NCBI GenBank assembly: GCA_002298925.1
Contig: DBMM01000035.1
Coordinates: forward strand, 1 to 15,900
Direction: 5' to 3'
Length of the DNA: 15,900 nt
Source: Geobacter sp. UBA698
GTDB taxonomy: Bacteria; Desulfobacterota; Desulfuromonadia; Geobacterales; Pseudopelobacteraceae
This document shows, piece by piece, positions 1-6,486 of the stretch. Within the stretch, counting starts at the first letter, position 1; every line of letters begins with the position of its first letter. The notes below the pieces were generated by a model, which saw only the letters and a program-made list of their open reading frames with translations, was not told the DNA's origin and did not search any database. A program made the translations under genes and the position numbers.

Positions 1-57
1 ATGATTTTTTGCACCAATTAATTTAAGTCCCTGCCAAAGAATAGGGTAGAGGGAACA

Positions 58-111
58 ATGGCGAATTCAGAAAGCCCTCAATATATCCAAGGAGACAAAA
101 ATGAAAAATGA
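58..111 (+). CDS. possible 17-aa leader ORF before the excisionase-like gene
   Basis: A short frame (MANSESPQYIQGDKNEK) starts at an ATG with a purine-rich GAGGG about five bases upstream. Its TGA lies inside the first codons of the next gene (ATG at 101), so the two frames overlap, an arrangement that can couple translation. No homolog is recognised, and a frame this short can occur by chance. The stretch 1-57 shows nothing I can name. Confidence 0.2.
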   Translation: MANSESPQYIQGDKNEK

Positions 112-325
112 TGGCGCAATTGTAACCGTGACTCCCAAAACTCTGACCGAAAGCGAAGCTGCAGTCTATTTAGGAATTTCAAAATCTACATTACGGCAGG
201 GCAGATGCGATGGTAGAAGAAATAATCGAATGCCGCCGCCCCCATATCTAAGAATCGGCAGGAAAATTTTGTACGATATAAGTGACTTAGATCGGTGGCT
301 CTCAGGATTTAGGATTGAGTTTTGA
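101..325 (+). CDS. excisionase/AlpA-type helix-turn-helix DNA-binding protein
   Basis: A 74-aa basic protein. Residues about 15-70 read as a winged-helix, MerR-like fold of the excisionase/AlpA group: LTESEAAVYLGISKSTLRQ is the helix-turn-helix, followed by PPPPYLRIGRKILYD and a closing DLDRWL helix. Such proteins act as recombination directionality factors or as activators of integrase and replication genes in prophages and integrative elements. The start is supported by GGAG at 91-94, six bases upstream. The replication gene begins 18 bases after the stop, so the two are probably co-transcribed. Which promoter or att site it binds cannot be read from the sequence. The family assignment is by pattern recognition. 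Confidence 0.75.
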   Translation: MKNDGAIVTVTPKTLTESEAAVYLGISKSTLRQGRCDGRRNNRMPPPPYLRIGRKILYDISDLDRWLSGFRIEF

Positions 326-343
326 AGGCTGGGAGCTATGTCG

Positions 344-1396
344 ATGAACGAAATTTTTTGGATCAAATTGCTTTGCAACACTTTCGATGATGAACGCATG
401 GCTATTCTGGATCAGATGCCTGAATGCGATGCAATACAGCTTATGTACATTAAAATACTTGTGCTTGCGGGGAAGAGCAACACAGGGGGATATCTGCTCT
501 TAAACGGTATGGTGCCCTATAACGATGAGATGCTTGCAGCAGTAATGAGGCGACCACTAAATGTTGTCCGTTTGGCAAAGGCAACTCTCGTCAGGTATGG
601 GTATATCGCTGTTGAGGATGACGTAATTCATGTAGCTGAATGGGATAAAATACAATTTGCCGATGAGCTGGAGAAAATCAGGTTGCGAAAAGAAAAGGAC
701 GCCGAAAGGAAGAGGGTTGAAAGACAAAATATGAAATTAATGAAGAGCCTGGCTATGCAAACTGGATTGTCCGTGGACGTGTCCGCGGACAATCCAATGT
801 CAGCTCGTGGGACATCCGTGACAATAGACTCTATTAGTAACATGAAGAAAAAGACAACCACTACCTGCCAAGAACGAAGCTTTGCGCACAATGATGAAAA
901 CGGAAATCCGTCGCGAGATGCCGGGTTTTCCTCAATCACCAACGACCTGCTTAGTCGTGCGACAGTTAATACCCCCTTTGCCTCTATGACATTAGAGTCT
1001 CTTGCTCCTTCAATACGCAATTTTGGAATAAATAACGTAATGCTCGCCGTTGATATTGCAGTATCCGAACGCAGAGTCCCGGCGACTACTCCAGAGCAAT
1101 ACATTTTTGGTATGTGCAATAACAATGGGCCAACGATGCCAAAAGGTTATAAGCCGGTAGCATTACGCATGAAGGAATCGCAGATCCTTGAGGAAAAGCG
1201 TGCGAAACAGTGCGAAGAGGAAAAGAAGAAAGAGGAGGTTGATAAGTTGTGTATGGCACGGAGAGAGGCTTGGTTTGACAGCTTGCCTGATGATCGGAAA
1301 TTTTTGGCCATAACCGAGGCCCAAAAAATGTGGCCAGACGTCCCAATGCTCCAAAAATATGCAGCTATAGACATAGCCGAGCAACTCGAAAAGTAA
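344..1396 (+). CDS. phage replisome organizer-type replication protein
   Basis: About 350 aa. The first ~125 residues match the phage replisome-organizer N-terminal pattern as I know it: FWIKLLCNTFDDERM, MPECDAIQLMYIKILVLAGKS, YNDEMLAAVMRRPLNVVRLA and a closing WDKIQ. This domain is a winged helix that binds the replication origin and recruits helicase-loading proteins. A highly charged helix (residues about 110-130) follows, then a poorly conserved middle and a Lys/Glu-rich coiled coil near residues 270-300. ATG 344 is preferred over ATG 338 because GGGAG (331-335) lies eight bases from 344 but only two from 338. The gene implies that the element, or its ancestor, replicates autonomously. 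An AT-rich gap with a hairpin follows. Confidence 0.75.
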   Translation: MNEIFWIKLLCNTFDDERMAILDQMPECDAIQLMYIKILVLAGKSNTGGYLLLNGMVPYNDEMLAAVMRRPLNVVRLAKATLVRYGYIAVEDDVIHVAEWDKIQFADELEKIRLRKEKDAERKRVERQNMKLMKSLAMQTGLSVDVSADNPMSARGTSVTIDSISNMKKKTTTTCQERSFAHNDENGNPSRDAGFSSITNDLLSRATVNTPFASMTLESLAPSIRNFGINNVMLAVDIAVSERRVPATTPEQYIFGMCNNNGPTMPKGYKPVALRMKESQILEEKRAKQCEEEKKKEEVDKLCMARREAWFDSLPDDRKFLAITEAQKMWPDVPMLQKYAAIDIAEQLEK

Positions 1397-1427
1397 ATTA
1401 CTTATATTACAAAGTAATATTTACTTT
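1390..1427 (+). repeat. AT-rich imperfect palindrome after the replication gene
   Basis: AAAGTAAAT (1390-1398) is the exact reverse complement of ATTTACTTT (1419-1427), and the interior (ATTACTT...AAAGTAAT) adds further partly alternative pairs. The left arm includes the stop codon of the replication gene. There is no G/C-rich stem, so it is a poor intrinsic terminator. It could be an operator or part of an AT-rich unwinding region in the 129-base gap before the next gene. Confidence 0.4.
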
Positions 1428-1525
1428 AAGGAATTACGATTCGAATTGTTTACATCTAAATGGCTTATATTTCTATACGTAAAATACATTATTAGAAATA
1501 AAAGATAATTACACAGGAGGATGAA

Positions 1526-2176
1526 ATGCAACAAGTCGCTGGAGCCGCAAGTGAAGAAAGAGTAAAGCTGGTGAGGTTGATTAATGAATCATATATGTCT
1601 GGGTTCAGTGTGTTAGAGATCACTCGTGTTATGGGGGCAAGGGCATCTGACTACACCTATACAGTCCTTAGAAAAGCTGGAACGATCCCCGCCCTCAAAC
1701 GCGGCAAACCGCCACGTATTAATTTACCAATTGCCCTCATAGAAATTTTTGAGCAAAAGGGTATCTCTTTTGCCAAGTGGTGTAATTTTTGGAGATTTAC
1801 AACTGCCGAAGCGCTCGATGCGTTGGAAAAAGACGATTTATCTGACGAGTCCGAAAGGACTCTGCAGATACATCGTGCCCTCAAAAGGGATTTTCCGGAT
1901 CACTACCACAAGATTTATCCTAATAGTCCATTTATATACATTGATGTAGTTCGCCTAAAGCAAGGCCTTATTCAAAGCGCTACAGAACTGAAGGTAGGGG
2001 TCTCTTGGGATAATGCCAGGAATTGTTATGTCGCCACAATTGTGGATCAGAATATTGAGGGGTATGGAGAGTCCTGGGGAAAAGCTGTGAGCGACCTCGA
2101 GCAGGTGTGGTGGATCCGTAAATCCATCAAAAGATTAAGGGCAGCTATTGATGATTTAATAGCATCTGTTGAGTGA
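1526..2176 (+). CDS. hypothetical protein, possible N-terminal helix-turn-helix
   Basis: A 216-aa protein I do not recognise. Residues about 12-50 (LVRLINESYMSGFSVLEI...MGARASDYTYTVLRKAG) have the spacing of a helix-turn-helix. Near residues 155-195 a segment (VGVSWDNARNCYVATI, then GYGESWGKAVSDL) faintly resembles the beta-beta-beta-alpha pattern of HicB-like folds, but no catalytic or diagnostic residues support this. The C-terminus is a charged helix. The start is well supported by AGGAGG just upstream. It has its own 129-base AT-rich upstream region, so it may be expressed separately from the replication gene. It converges on the XRE gene. Plausibly an accessory regulator or replication protein of the element; function unknown. 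Confidence 0.7.
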   Translation: MQQVAGAASEERVKLVRLINESYMSGFSVLEITRVMGARASDYTYTVLRKAGTIPALKRGKPPRINLPIALIEIFEQKGISFAKWCNFWRFTTAEALDALEKDDLSDESERTLQIHRALKRDFPDHYHKIYPNSPFIYIDVVRLKQGLIQSATELKVGVSWDNARNCYVATIVDQNIEGYGESWGKAVSDLEQVWWIRKSIKRLRAAIDDLIASVE

Positions 2177-2239
2177 TTCAAAACTAAGATATTGAAATTC
2201 AGTGGGTTTATGGGCGGAGTCGCTCTATTGCAATTCGGA

Positions 2240-2269
2240 CATATAAGGGCATTGGTCCGTGCCCATATG
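2240..2269. repeat. inverted repeat between convergent genes
   Basis: CATAT (2240-2244) and GGGCA (2247-2251) pair with TGCCC (2260-2264) and ATATG (2265-2269) around an 8-base loop. It lies in the gap between the convergent 1526-2176 and XRE genes and could act as a bidirectional transcription stop. No T-run follows on either strand, so the call is weak. Confidence 0.35.
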
Positions 2270-2316
2270 AGCAAGCAAGATGAGCCTGAATGGGTCTAAG
2301 TAAGTCCCAACATGCA

Positions 2317-2640
2317 TCAAAGATTCTTAAGCATCTTTAGCATCCGGAAGACAAACTTCTGTTGCTCGTTATCCAGGCTTTTCACCATGCCAATTATTTC
2401 GGATAATAGTTGCTCATCGCCTTGATGGTGCATAAATTCAAAGAAATCCTGGAGCGGAACATTGAGAATTGCGGCAATGCGTTCGAGCCTGTCAAAAGTG
2501 GGATAACTCCTGCCAACTTCCAGGCGATTCATGTGCTGGGGCTCTATGCCGATATGTTCTGCCAACTCCTTCTGAGAGAGTCCCTTAGCTTTCCTAAGCT
2601 CTTTGATTCTTGCCCCCAGCAACTCCTTGGTCGGTTTCAT
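2317..2640 (-). CDS. XRE-family transcriptional regulator (phage repressor-like)
   Basis: A 107-aa protein. Residues about 7-65 form a typical Cro/CI-type helix-turn-helix: ARIKELRKAKGLSQKELAE, GIEPQHMNRLEVGRSYPTF, LERIAAILNVPLQDFF. A short helical tail (LLSEIIGMVKSLDNEQQ) probably mediates dimerisation. The frame is open 17 codons further upstream, but the start at 2640 has GGAGG six bases before it (GGAGGCCACGA, then ATG). The gene is divergent from the leader and membrane cassette. The perfect inverted repeat at 2711-2740 lies between them, so it likely represses both its own promoter and the rightward one. It may be the master regulator of the element or only of the cassette. Confidence 0.85.
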   Translation of the reverse strand: MKPTKELLGARIKELRKAKGLSQKELAEHIGIEPQHMNRLEVGRSYPTFDRLERIAAILNVPLQDFFEFMHHQGDEQLLSEIIGMVKSLDNEQQKFVFRMLKMLKNL

Positions 2641-2710
2641 TCGTGGCCTCCATTTAATTCTGGCAGAAGAATGTGACAGCATTAAATGCAATATTTATCT
2701 TGCAAAATAA

Positions 2711-2740
2711 TCATATAATGCCTAAATTAGCATTATATGA
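2711..2740. promoter_or_regulatory. perfect 11-bp inverted-repeat operator with overlapping divergent -10 boxes
   Basis: TCATATAATGC (2711-2721) and GCATTATATGA (2730-2740) are exact reverse complements separated by 8 bases. Each arm contains TATAAT in one direction (plus strand 2714-2719; minus strand 2737-2732), so the repeat could overlap the -10 regions of two divergent promoters. No good -35 box is seen. Length, symmetry and position between the XRE gene and the rightward cassette fit a repressor operator. That the XRE protein is the ligand is inference. Confidence 0.7.
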
Positions 2741-2813
2741 CTACTTATCGCATCACAATAATATATTGTCATCATAAATATCATTCTGCTGTCTTGAGAG
2801 GACCAGGTGATAT

Positions 2814-2933
2814 ATGAATACCATTACGTGTCTGACTACGACAGGCGGCAGCGAGGATTTAGTTCCTTCTGCCGCCTTCGTCTTTTTATCAAGCACTGTG
2901 TCCTACACGGACACGGAGAAGGAGGGAGGATGA
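2814..2933 (+). CDS. possible 39-aa leader peptide spanning the attenuator
   Basis: An ATG-initiated frame (MNTITCLTTTGGSEDLVPSA...) ends in a TGA that overlaps the ATG of the next gene (ATGA at 2930-2933). It reads through the terminator hairpin at 2838-2887. GAGAGG (2796-2801) is 12 bases upstream, longer than ideal. A competing GTG at 2807 is five bases from the same motif and opens a different frame that continues into the 70-aa gene. Nothing in the peptide is recognised. Its overlap with a terminator and with the next start suggests a regulatory leader, but it may be untranslated. Confidence 0.3.
   Translation: MNTITCLTTTGGSEDLVPSAAFVFLSSTVSYTDTEKEGG
2838..2887 (+). terminator. intrinsic terminator or attenuator in the leader
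   Basis: GGCGGCAG (2844-2851) pairs exactly with CTGCCGCC (2869-2876), extended by ACGA/TCGT, and is followed by a run of five Ts. It lies between the operator (2711-2740) and the first well-supported gene start (2930). It would therefore stop transcripts before the cassette unless read through. A second hairpin, GTGTCC/GGACAC at 2898-2914, sits just before the ribosome-binding site. Confidence 0.75.
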
Positions 2934-3142
2934 AACAGATAGCATTCGGGATTATGTTGGCAGGATTGGTTCTGGCATCGGATATTGCCTTCGCGGATAA
3001 CAATCTCAAAAAAGCGGCATGGGTCCAGGGCGGCGCTGGCATTCAATACCGGATTCCGTACACCAACTGGCGTGCAGTACTGCTAACCGCCGGGTATCAC
3101 ACGCTGCGTGGAGTCAGCGGGGGGATCGGTTTCGCGTTCTGA
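2930..3142 (+). CDS. small exported protein with a C-terminal outer-membrane-like signature
   Basis: A 70-aa protein. Residues 1-23 are a clear Sec signal peptide (MKQ, a hydrophobic stretch IAFGIMLAGLVLA, then AFA with likely cleavage before DNN). The ~47-aa mature part is rich in Gly and aromatic residues in an alternating pattern (WVQGGAGIQYRI, WRAVLLTAGYHT, GGIGFAF) and ends in Phe, as outer-membrane beta-barrel strands do. At most three strands fit, so it would have to oligomerise, insert as a fragment, or be a degenerate remnant. The start is strongly supported by GGAGGGAGG directly upstream, although the frame is open further 5'. It is first in a run with the two membrane proteins that follow. 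Family not recognised. Confidence 0.6.
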   Translation: MKQIAFGIMLAGLVLASDIAFADNNLKKAAWVQGGAGIQYRIPYTNWRAVLLTAGYHTLRGVSGGIGFAF

Positions 3143-3180
3143 TGTTTATTGATAACAATAGCCTCACAGGAGGAACCCTC

Positions 3181-3570
3181 ATGCCTAACACCAGCAATTA
3201 CGAAGATCTCAAGCACCGCCTCGAATCTGCCTTCGATCCCAAGCAGGCAAAGCTGCTGGCGGAGCTGCTCATGGAGTCACGGACACAGGCAGAGATGACC
3301 ACAAAAGAGCAACCAAGCCCAGATGAGCTTCAGCGGAAACTGAAGACCATCAACCGCTACATCATGATCGTTGTGTGTCAGGAGGTTGTTGCTCTGGTGA
3401 TTGTGGTCGTCCTGATCGCTGATTCCGCCCGCACCAAAGTTATTACCGGGTACGATGCCTTTCTCTTCTCTATGTGGGGTCTGTTGACATTGGCAAGTCT
3501 AGTGGTGTTCACTGATCTGGTTGCAAGGCGCAAAAGATTGAAGCACTCGGTTGAATCCGCATCAAAATGA
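3181..3570 (+). CDS. hypothetical inner-membrane protein with two TM helices
   Basis: A 129-aa protein. The N-terminal ~55 residues are soluble and helical with a Leu/Glu-rich heptad-like stretch (DLKHRLESAFDPKQAKLLAEL). Two hydrophobic segments follow: residues about 61-80 (IMIVVCQEVVALVIVVVLIA) and about 93-112. The tail is basic (ARRKRLKH), which by the positive-inside rule places both ends in the cytoplasm. ATG 3181 has AGGAGG seven bases upstream; the frame is open further 5' but overlaps the previous gene and has no comparable signal. It lies 38 bases after the exported peptide gene and just before another two-helix protein, so the three are probably one transcript. Function unknown. 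Confidence 0.65.
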   Translation: MPNTSNYEDLKHRLESAFDPKQAKLLAELLMESRTQAEMTTKEQPSPDELQRKLKTINRYIMIVVCQEVVALVIVVVLIADSARTKVITGYDAFLFSMWGLLTLASLVVFTDLVARRKRLKHSVESASK

Positions 3571-3613
3571 AGCTTAAGGGATGTCTGAACATTCCTCGGA
3601 GCGAGGCAATATC

Positions 3614-4042
3614 GTGAACAGACGAGAATATTCCCAGGTGCTCACCTTTTTGGAAGAGGCCCAGAAGCTTGGTCTGGATTATGCGGAACATCGATTACTG
3701 CAGCGCCTTGCGATGGGATTGTGCCAAGCTTCAGAGCTTGGCATTGCAGCCGACAAGATCGATCAACATATTGAGCGAAAATACAGTTTCTTCCACTGGT
3801 GGTACACCGCCGTGATTGGATTGGCAGCCATTGCCCTGCCGCTATATTTGTACGCGATAGCGGAAAGTCGAGTCCCTGTCCGATTGCGTCAGATTTTCTG
3901 CGTGATCATCCCGGCAATCGTGATTTTCATACGGCTTTACACACGCTACCTGCGAGAGCTTAACGAAAAACGCCGCCTGCATCGGGAGGAAATGTCCAAG
4001 CTTTACAATGTGCTCGGCATTTCTGATACCTCCATTGAATAG
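3614..4042 (+). CDS. hypothetical inner-membrane protein with two TM helices
   Basis: About 142 aa from GTG 3614, or 153 aa from ATG 3581. GTG is preferred because GAGG lies seven bases before it, whereas the AAGGG before ATG 3581 touches the start codon. The N-terminal ~58 residues are helical and amphipathic (YSQVLTFLEEAQKLG, HRLLQRLAMGL). Two hydrophobic helices follow at about 63-83 and 92-110, then a strongly charged helix (YLRELNEKRRLHREEMSKL). Its topology mirrors the preceding protein, with both termini cytoplasmic, so the two may form a complex. No enzymatic motif is visible and the family is not recognised. It is the last gene of the cassette before hipBA. Confidence 0.65.
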   Translation: MNRREYSQVLTFLEEAQKLGLDYAEHRLLQRLAMGLCQASELGIAADKIDQHIERKYSFFHWWYTAVIGLAAIALPLYLYAIAESRVPVRLRQIFCVIIPAIVIFIRLYTRYLRELNEKRRLHREEMSKLYNVLGISDTSIE

Positions 4043-4098
4043 CCAGATCATCCACAAGAACCTTGAACAATGATTATTTCTATATTTTATGCAAATAT

Positions 4099-4140
4099 GT
4101 GCTATATAATACCCATAACAATATATTGAGGGTGCTATAT
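4099..4140 (+). promoter_or_regulatory. hipBA promoter region with 9-bp direct repeats
   Basis: GTGCTATAT occurs at 4099-4107 and again at 4132-4140, 33 bases apart and so on the same helix face. TATAAT (4105-4110) overlaps the first copy, and GAGGG (4128-4132) is the ribosome-binding site six bases before the hipB start. hipBA operons are usually autorepressed by HipB/HipA binding repeated operators, so these repeats are candidate sites. No convincing -35 box is seen. Confidence 0.4.
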
Positions 4141-4486
4141 GGGACGAGGGTCATTGAGTAATGAGGGTCTGCCCTTGCTTGCCAGCCAGGCGATCAAAGT
4201 CTTGGGCGACAACATCCAGACTGCCCGGAAACGACGTGGATGGACACTGGAAGAGATGGCCGGGAGCATGCTGGTTACCCGAAAGACCCTCTCACGCCTG
4301 GAAGCCGGCGACCCTGCTGTCGGGATTTCCGTTCTGGCGGCAGCGCTTCATGCTCTGGGGATGACGGATAACCTGCAGAACATTGCCGCCCCGGGAAATG
4401 ATACGGTAGGAATATTTTCCGAAAAGCGACGCCTGCCGCAGCGAGTCAGAAAAAAACAGACACACAAAGATGAACTGGATTTCTAA
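4139..4486 (+). CDS. hipB: HipB-like antitoxin, XRE family
   Basis: A 115-aa protein with an XRE helix-turn-helix at about residues 20-75: LGDNIQTARKRRGWTLEEMA, LVTRKTLSRLEAGDPAV, SVLAAALHALGM. A flexible basic tail follows (RRLPQRVRKKQTHKDELDF). HipB proteins dimerise, bind the hipBA operator and neutralise the HipA kinase. The assignment rests on the fold and on the hipA gene starting two bases after its stop. The start is supported by GAGGG six bases upstream. It belongs to the hipBA families found widely on mobile elements rather than being a close copy of the E. coli protein. Confidence 0.85.
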   Translation: MGRGSLSNEGLPLLASQAIKVLGDNIQTARKRRGWTLEEMAGSMLVTRKTLSRLEAGDPAVGISVLAAALHALGMTDNLQNIAAPGNDTVGIFSEKRRLPQRVRKKQTHKDELDF

Positions 4487-4488
4487 CC

Positions 4489-5724
4489 ATGGCACATGAA
4501 CTGAAAGCATATGTTTTTATATATCTACCCGGCGAGACGGTAGCTGTCCCGGCCGGAATATTTACCCATTATCCGGACGATGGCATTGGGCGCTTCGCCT
4601 ATGGCCTCCGTTACCTGGAGCGCCCCAACGCCCTGCCTGTTGACCCTGTTGCGCTTCAACTGGGCGTCACTCCCAGGGATGCAACTACCAACGGTGGCCT
4701 GTATGGTGCCTTCCGGGATGCCTCTCCCGATTATTGGGGGCGTCTGGTCATTGCCGCCGAACTGAAATCTCCTCCGGAATCTCTGGAAGAAATGGATTTC
4801 TTGCTTCATGGCAATGCTTCAAGAGTCGGTTGCCTTGATTTCCGTGTCTCACTGGATCAAGGAGAGCCCGAAAGTAGACCACCGGCATTCCAGTCGTTGG
4901 CAGACATCCTGGAGGCGGCAACACAATTGCAACAAGGTGAACCGGTCCGGCATGACCTGCTCCAGCTTCTTGAGCAGGGTACCAGCATCGGTGGCGCCAG
5001 GCCCAAATGCACCGTGGAACTGGATGACGCCCTCTGGATCGCCAAGTTTCCGGCCCGTGGTGATACGGTCAATTTCCCACGAATAGAGTATGCCACCATA
5101 CTGCTGGCCAAAGCGTGCGGCATAACGGTTCCGGAACTGCGCCTGGTTACGGTTGGTGACAAGGATGTGTTGTTGATACAACGCTTTGATCGACGTAAGA
5201 CGCCTGCGGGGTATCAACGCTTTGGTTTCCTGAGCGCCTTGTCACTAATGGAATGGGATGAACGCGATCGGACCCAATGGAGTTACCCGGCGCTGGCCGA
5301 CAAAATGCGGGCGACCACACTGGCACAGCCGGATGAGCTTAATGAACTGTTCCGGAGGATGGTGTTTAATGTCCTCTGCCGGAATACTGACGATCACCCC
5401 CGCAATCATGGTTTTCTGTGGAACAAAGACGGTTTGTCTCTGTCCCCTGCATACGACATTGTTCCCACTCCGGCTCGGCCGGGAATCGGCACCGACTTTT
5501 CGCTCTCTATGTCGCTGGGCTACCGGGGACGGGAAGCAACCCTGGCCAATGCCATGAGCTTGTCGGCGAGGTTTGGCTTGCCACACAAGGAAGCGCTGCT
5601 GATTGTCGAGGAGATGAGGGTTGGGGTGAAAACCTGGGAGGAACATTTCACATCACATTCAGTCTCGTCTGCTGATACCGAAGCGGTCCGGGCCTGTTTT
5701 ATGAGTGCAGACGCTGGATTTTGA
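4489..5724 (+). CDS. hipA: HipA-family serine/threonine kinase toxin
   Basis: A 411-aa protein. The N-terminal ~110 residues form the HipA N1 region (VFIYLPGETVAVPAG, FAYGLRYLE). The C-terminal domain carries the kinase-like core: the SIGGARPK loop (166-173), the ATP-contacting Lys in WIAKFP (186), the catalytic loop NTDDHPRN (299-306, with D301 and N306 aligning to E. coli D309 and N314) and the metal-binding AYD (D323). HipA toxins phosphorylate tRNA-charging enzymes such as GltX and cause growth arrest. All key residues are present, so it should be active. It is translated with hipB (two-base gap). A 34-nt near-palindrome follows the stop. On this element it probably stabilises the element or aids host defence. 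Confidence 0.92.
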   Translation: MAHELKAYVFIYLPGETVAVPAGIFTHYPDDGIGRFAYGLRYLERPNALPVDPVALQLGVTPRDATTNGGLYGAFRDASPDYWGRLVIAAELKSPPESLEEMDFLLHGNASRVGCLDFRVSLDQGEPESRPPAFQSLADILEAATQLQQGEPVRHDLLQLLEQGTSIGGARPKCTVELDDALWIAKFPARGDTVNFPRIEYATILLAKACGITVPELRLVTVGDKDVLLIQRFDRRKTPAGYQRFGFLSALSLMEWDERDRTQWSYPALADKMRATTLAQPDELNELFRRMVFNVLCRNTDDHPRNHGFLWNKDGLSLSPAYDIVPTPARPGIGTDFSLSMSLGYRGREATLANAMSLSARFGLPHKEALLIVEEMRVGVKTWEEHFTSHSVSSADTEAVRACFMSADAGF

Positions 5725-5728
5725 GTGT

Positions 5729-5762
5729 GTCATTTCAGTCAACGTCCGTTGCCTGAAATGAC
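5729..5762. repeat. 34-nt near-perfect palindrome before the serine recombinase
   Basis: GTCATTTCAG (5729-5738) pairs exactly with CTGAAATGAC (5753-5762). The interior adds CAACG (5740-5744) with CGTTG (5747-5751), leaving one T.C mismatch and a 2-base centre. It sits four bases after the hipA stop and ends 12 bases before the recombinase start. It could be a recombination or operator site of the recombinase, or a hairpin ending hipBA transcription, though no T-run follows. Confidence 0.6.
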
Positions 5763-5774
5763 AAGGCGGAGCTA

Positions 5775-6473
5775 ATGAAACATTATATTGCATATTTGAG
5801 GGTATCCACCGACAAACAGGGCGAACAAGGACATGGGATTAGCGCCCAACGTCAGGCAATTGCAAGTTACTTGGGTACATGCGGCGGAGAGCTTCTGGAA
5901 GAGTACGTTGAGGTCGAGAGCGGCAAGAAGAATGAGCGACCGGAGCTTCAGAAGGCCATCAGCCGCTGCAAGATGTCCCGAGCGACGTTGATTATCGCCA
6001 AGCTGGACCGGCTCTCCAGGAACTTGGCGTTCATCGTTAATCTCATGGACTCGGGTATCGATTTCATCGCCTGCGACAATCCGTTTGCCAACAAGCTGAC
6101 TATTCATATTTTAGCAGCAATCGCCGAACACGAGCGGGAAATGATCAGCCGGCGAACGCGTGAAGCGCTGGTTGCCGCTAAAGCAAAGGGTATCAAACTT
6201 GGGGGCTACAGGGGCACCATGATGACTGAAGAAATCCGACAAGAGGCTTTATCGACTCGCAGGGCAAAGTCCAGGGAATATTCCGCAAATGTTGCCCCGC
6301 TGATACAAAAACATCTGGAGACTGAACACAGCTTGAACGCCATAGCCCGGTTTCTCAATCAACAGAAAATTGTTACCGTACGAGGCGGCAAATGGACTGC
6401 AAAATCAATCAGTAGAATACTTACAGCAATGACAACAGCAAGTGTGAACTTACATCCAATGTCATTGATTTAA
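5775..6473 (+). CDS. serine recombinase (resolvase/invertase family)
   Basis: A 232-aa protein. The resolvase catalytic domain spans about residues 1-140: YLRVSTDKQ with nucleophile Ser11, the arginine-rich LDRLSRN loop, then IAEHEREMISRRTREALVAAK leading into the long E helix. Residues about 185-220 (HSLNAIARFLNQQKIVTVRGGKW, then SISRIL) are a helix-turn-helix DNA-binding part resembling the start of a recombinase domain. The length fits small resolvases and invertases better than large serine integrases. ATG 5775 is supported by GGCGGAG about four bases upstream. The 34-nt palindrome just upstream is a candidate substrate or operator. It converges with the kinase fragment, leaving 13 bases between the stops. 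Confidence 0.9.
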   Translation: MKHYIAYLRVSTDKQGEQGHGISAQRQAIASYLGTCGGELLEEYVEVESGKKNERPELQKAISRCKMSRATLIIAKLDRLSRNLAFIVNLMDSGIDFIACDNPFANKLTIHILAAIAEHEREMISRRTREALVAAKAKGIKLGGYRGTMMTEEIRQEALSTRRAKSREYSANVAPLIQKHLETEHSLNAIARFLNQQKIVTVRGGKWTAKSISRILTAMTTASVNLHPMSLI

Positions 6474-6486
6474 GCAAAAGTCATAA

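Noticed and set aside
11..16. GCACCA near the window start as a tRNA-Phe 3' end (left att)
   Set aside because: Only six bases match and no T-arm precedes it; chance explains it.
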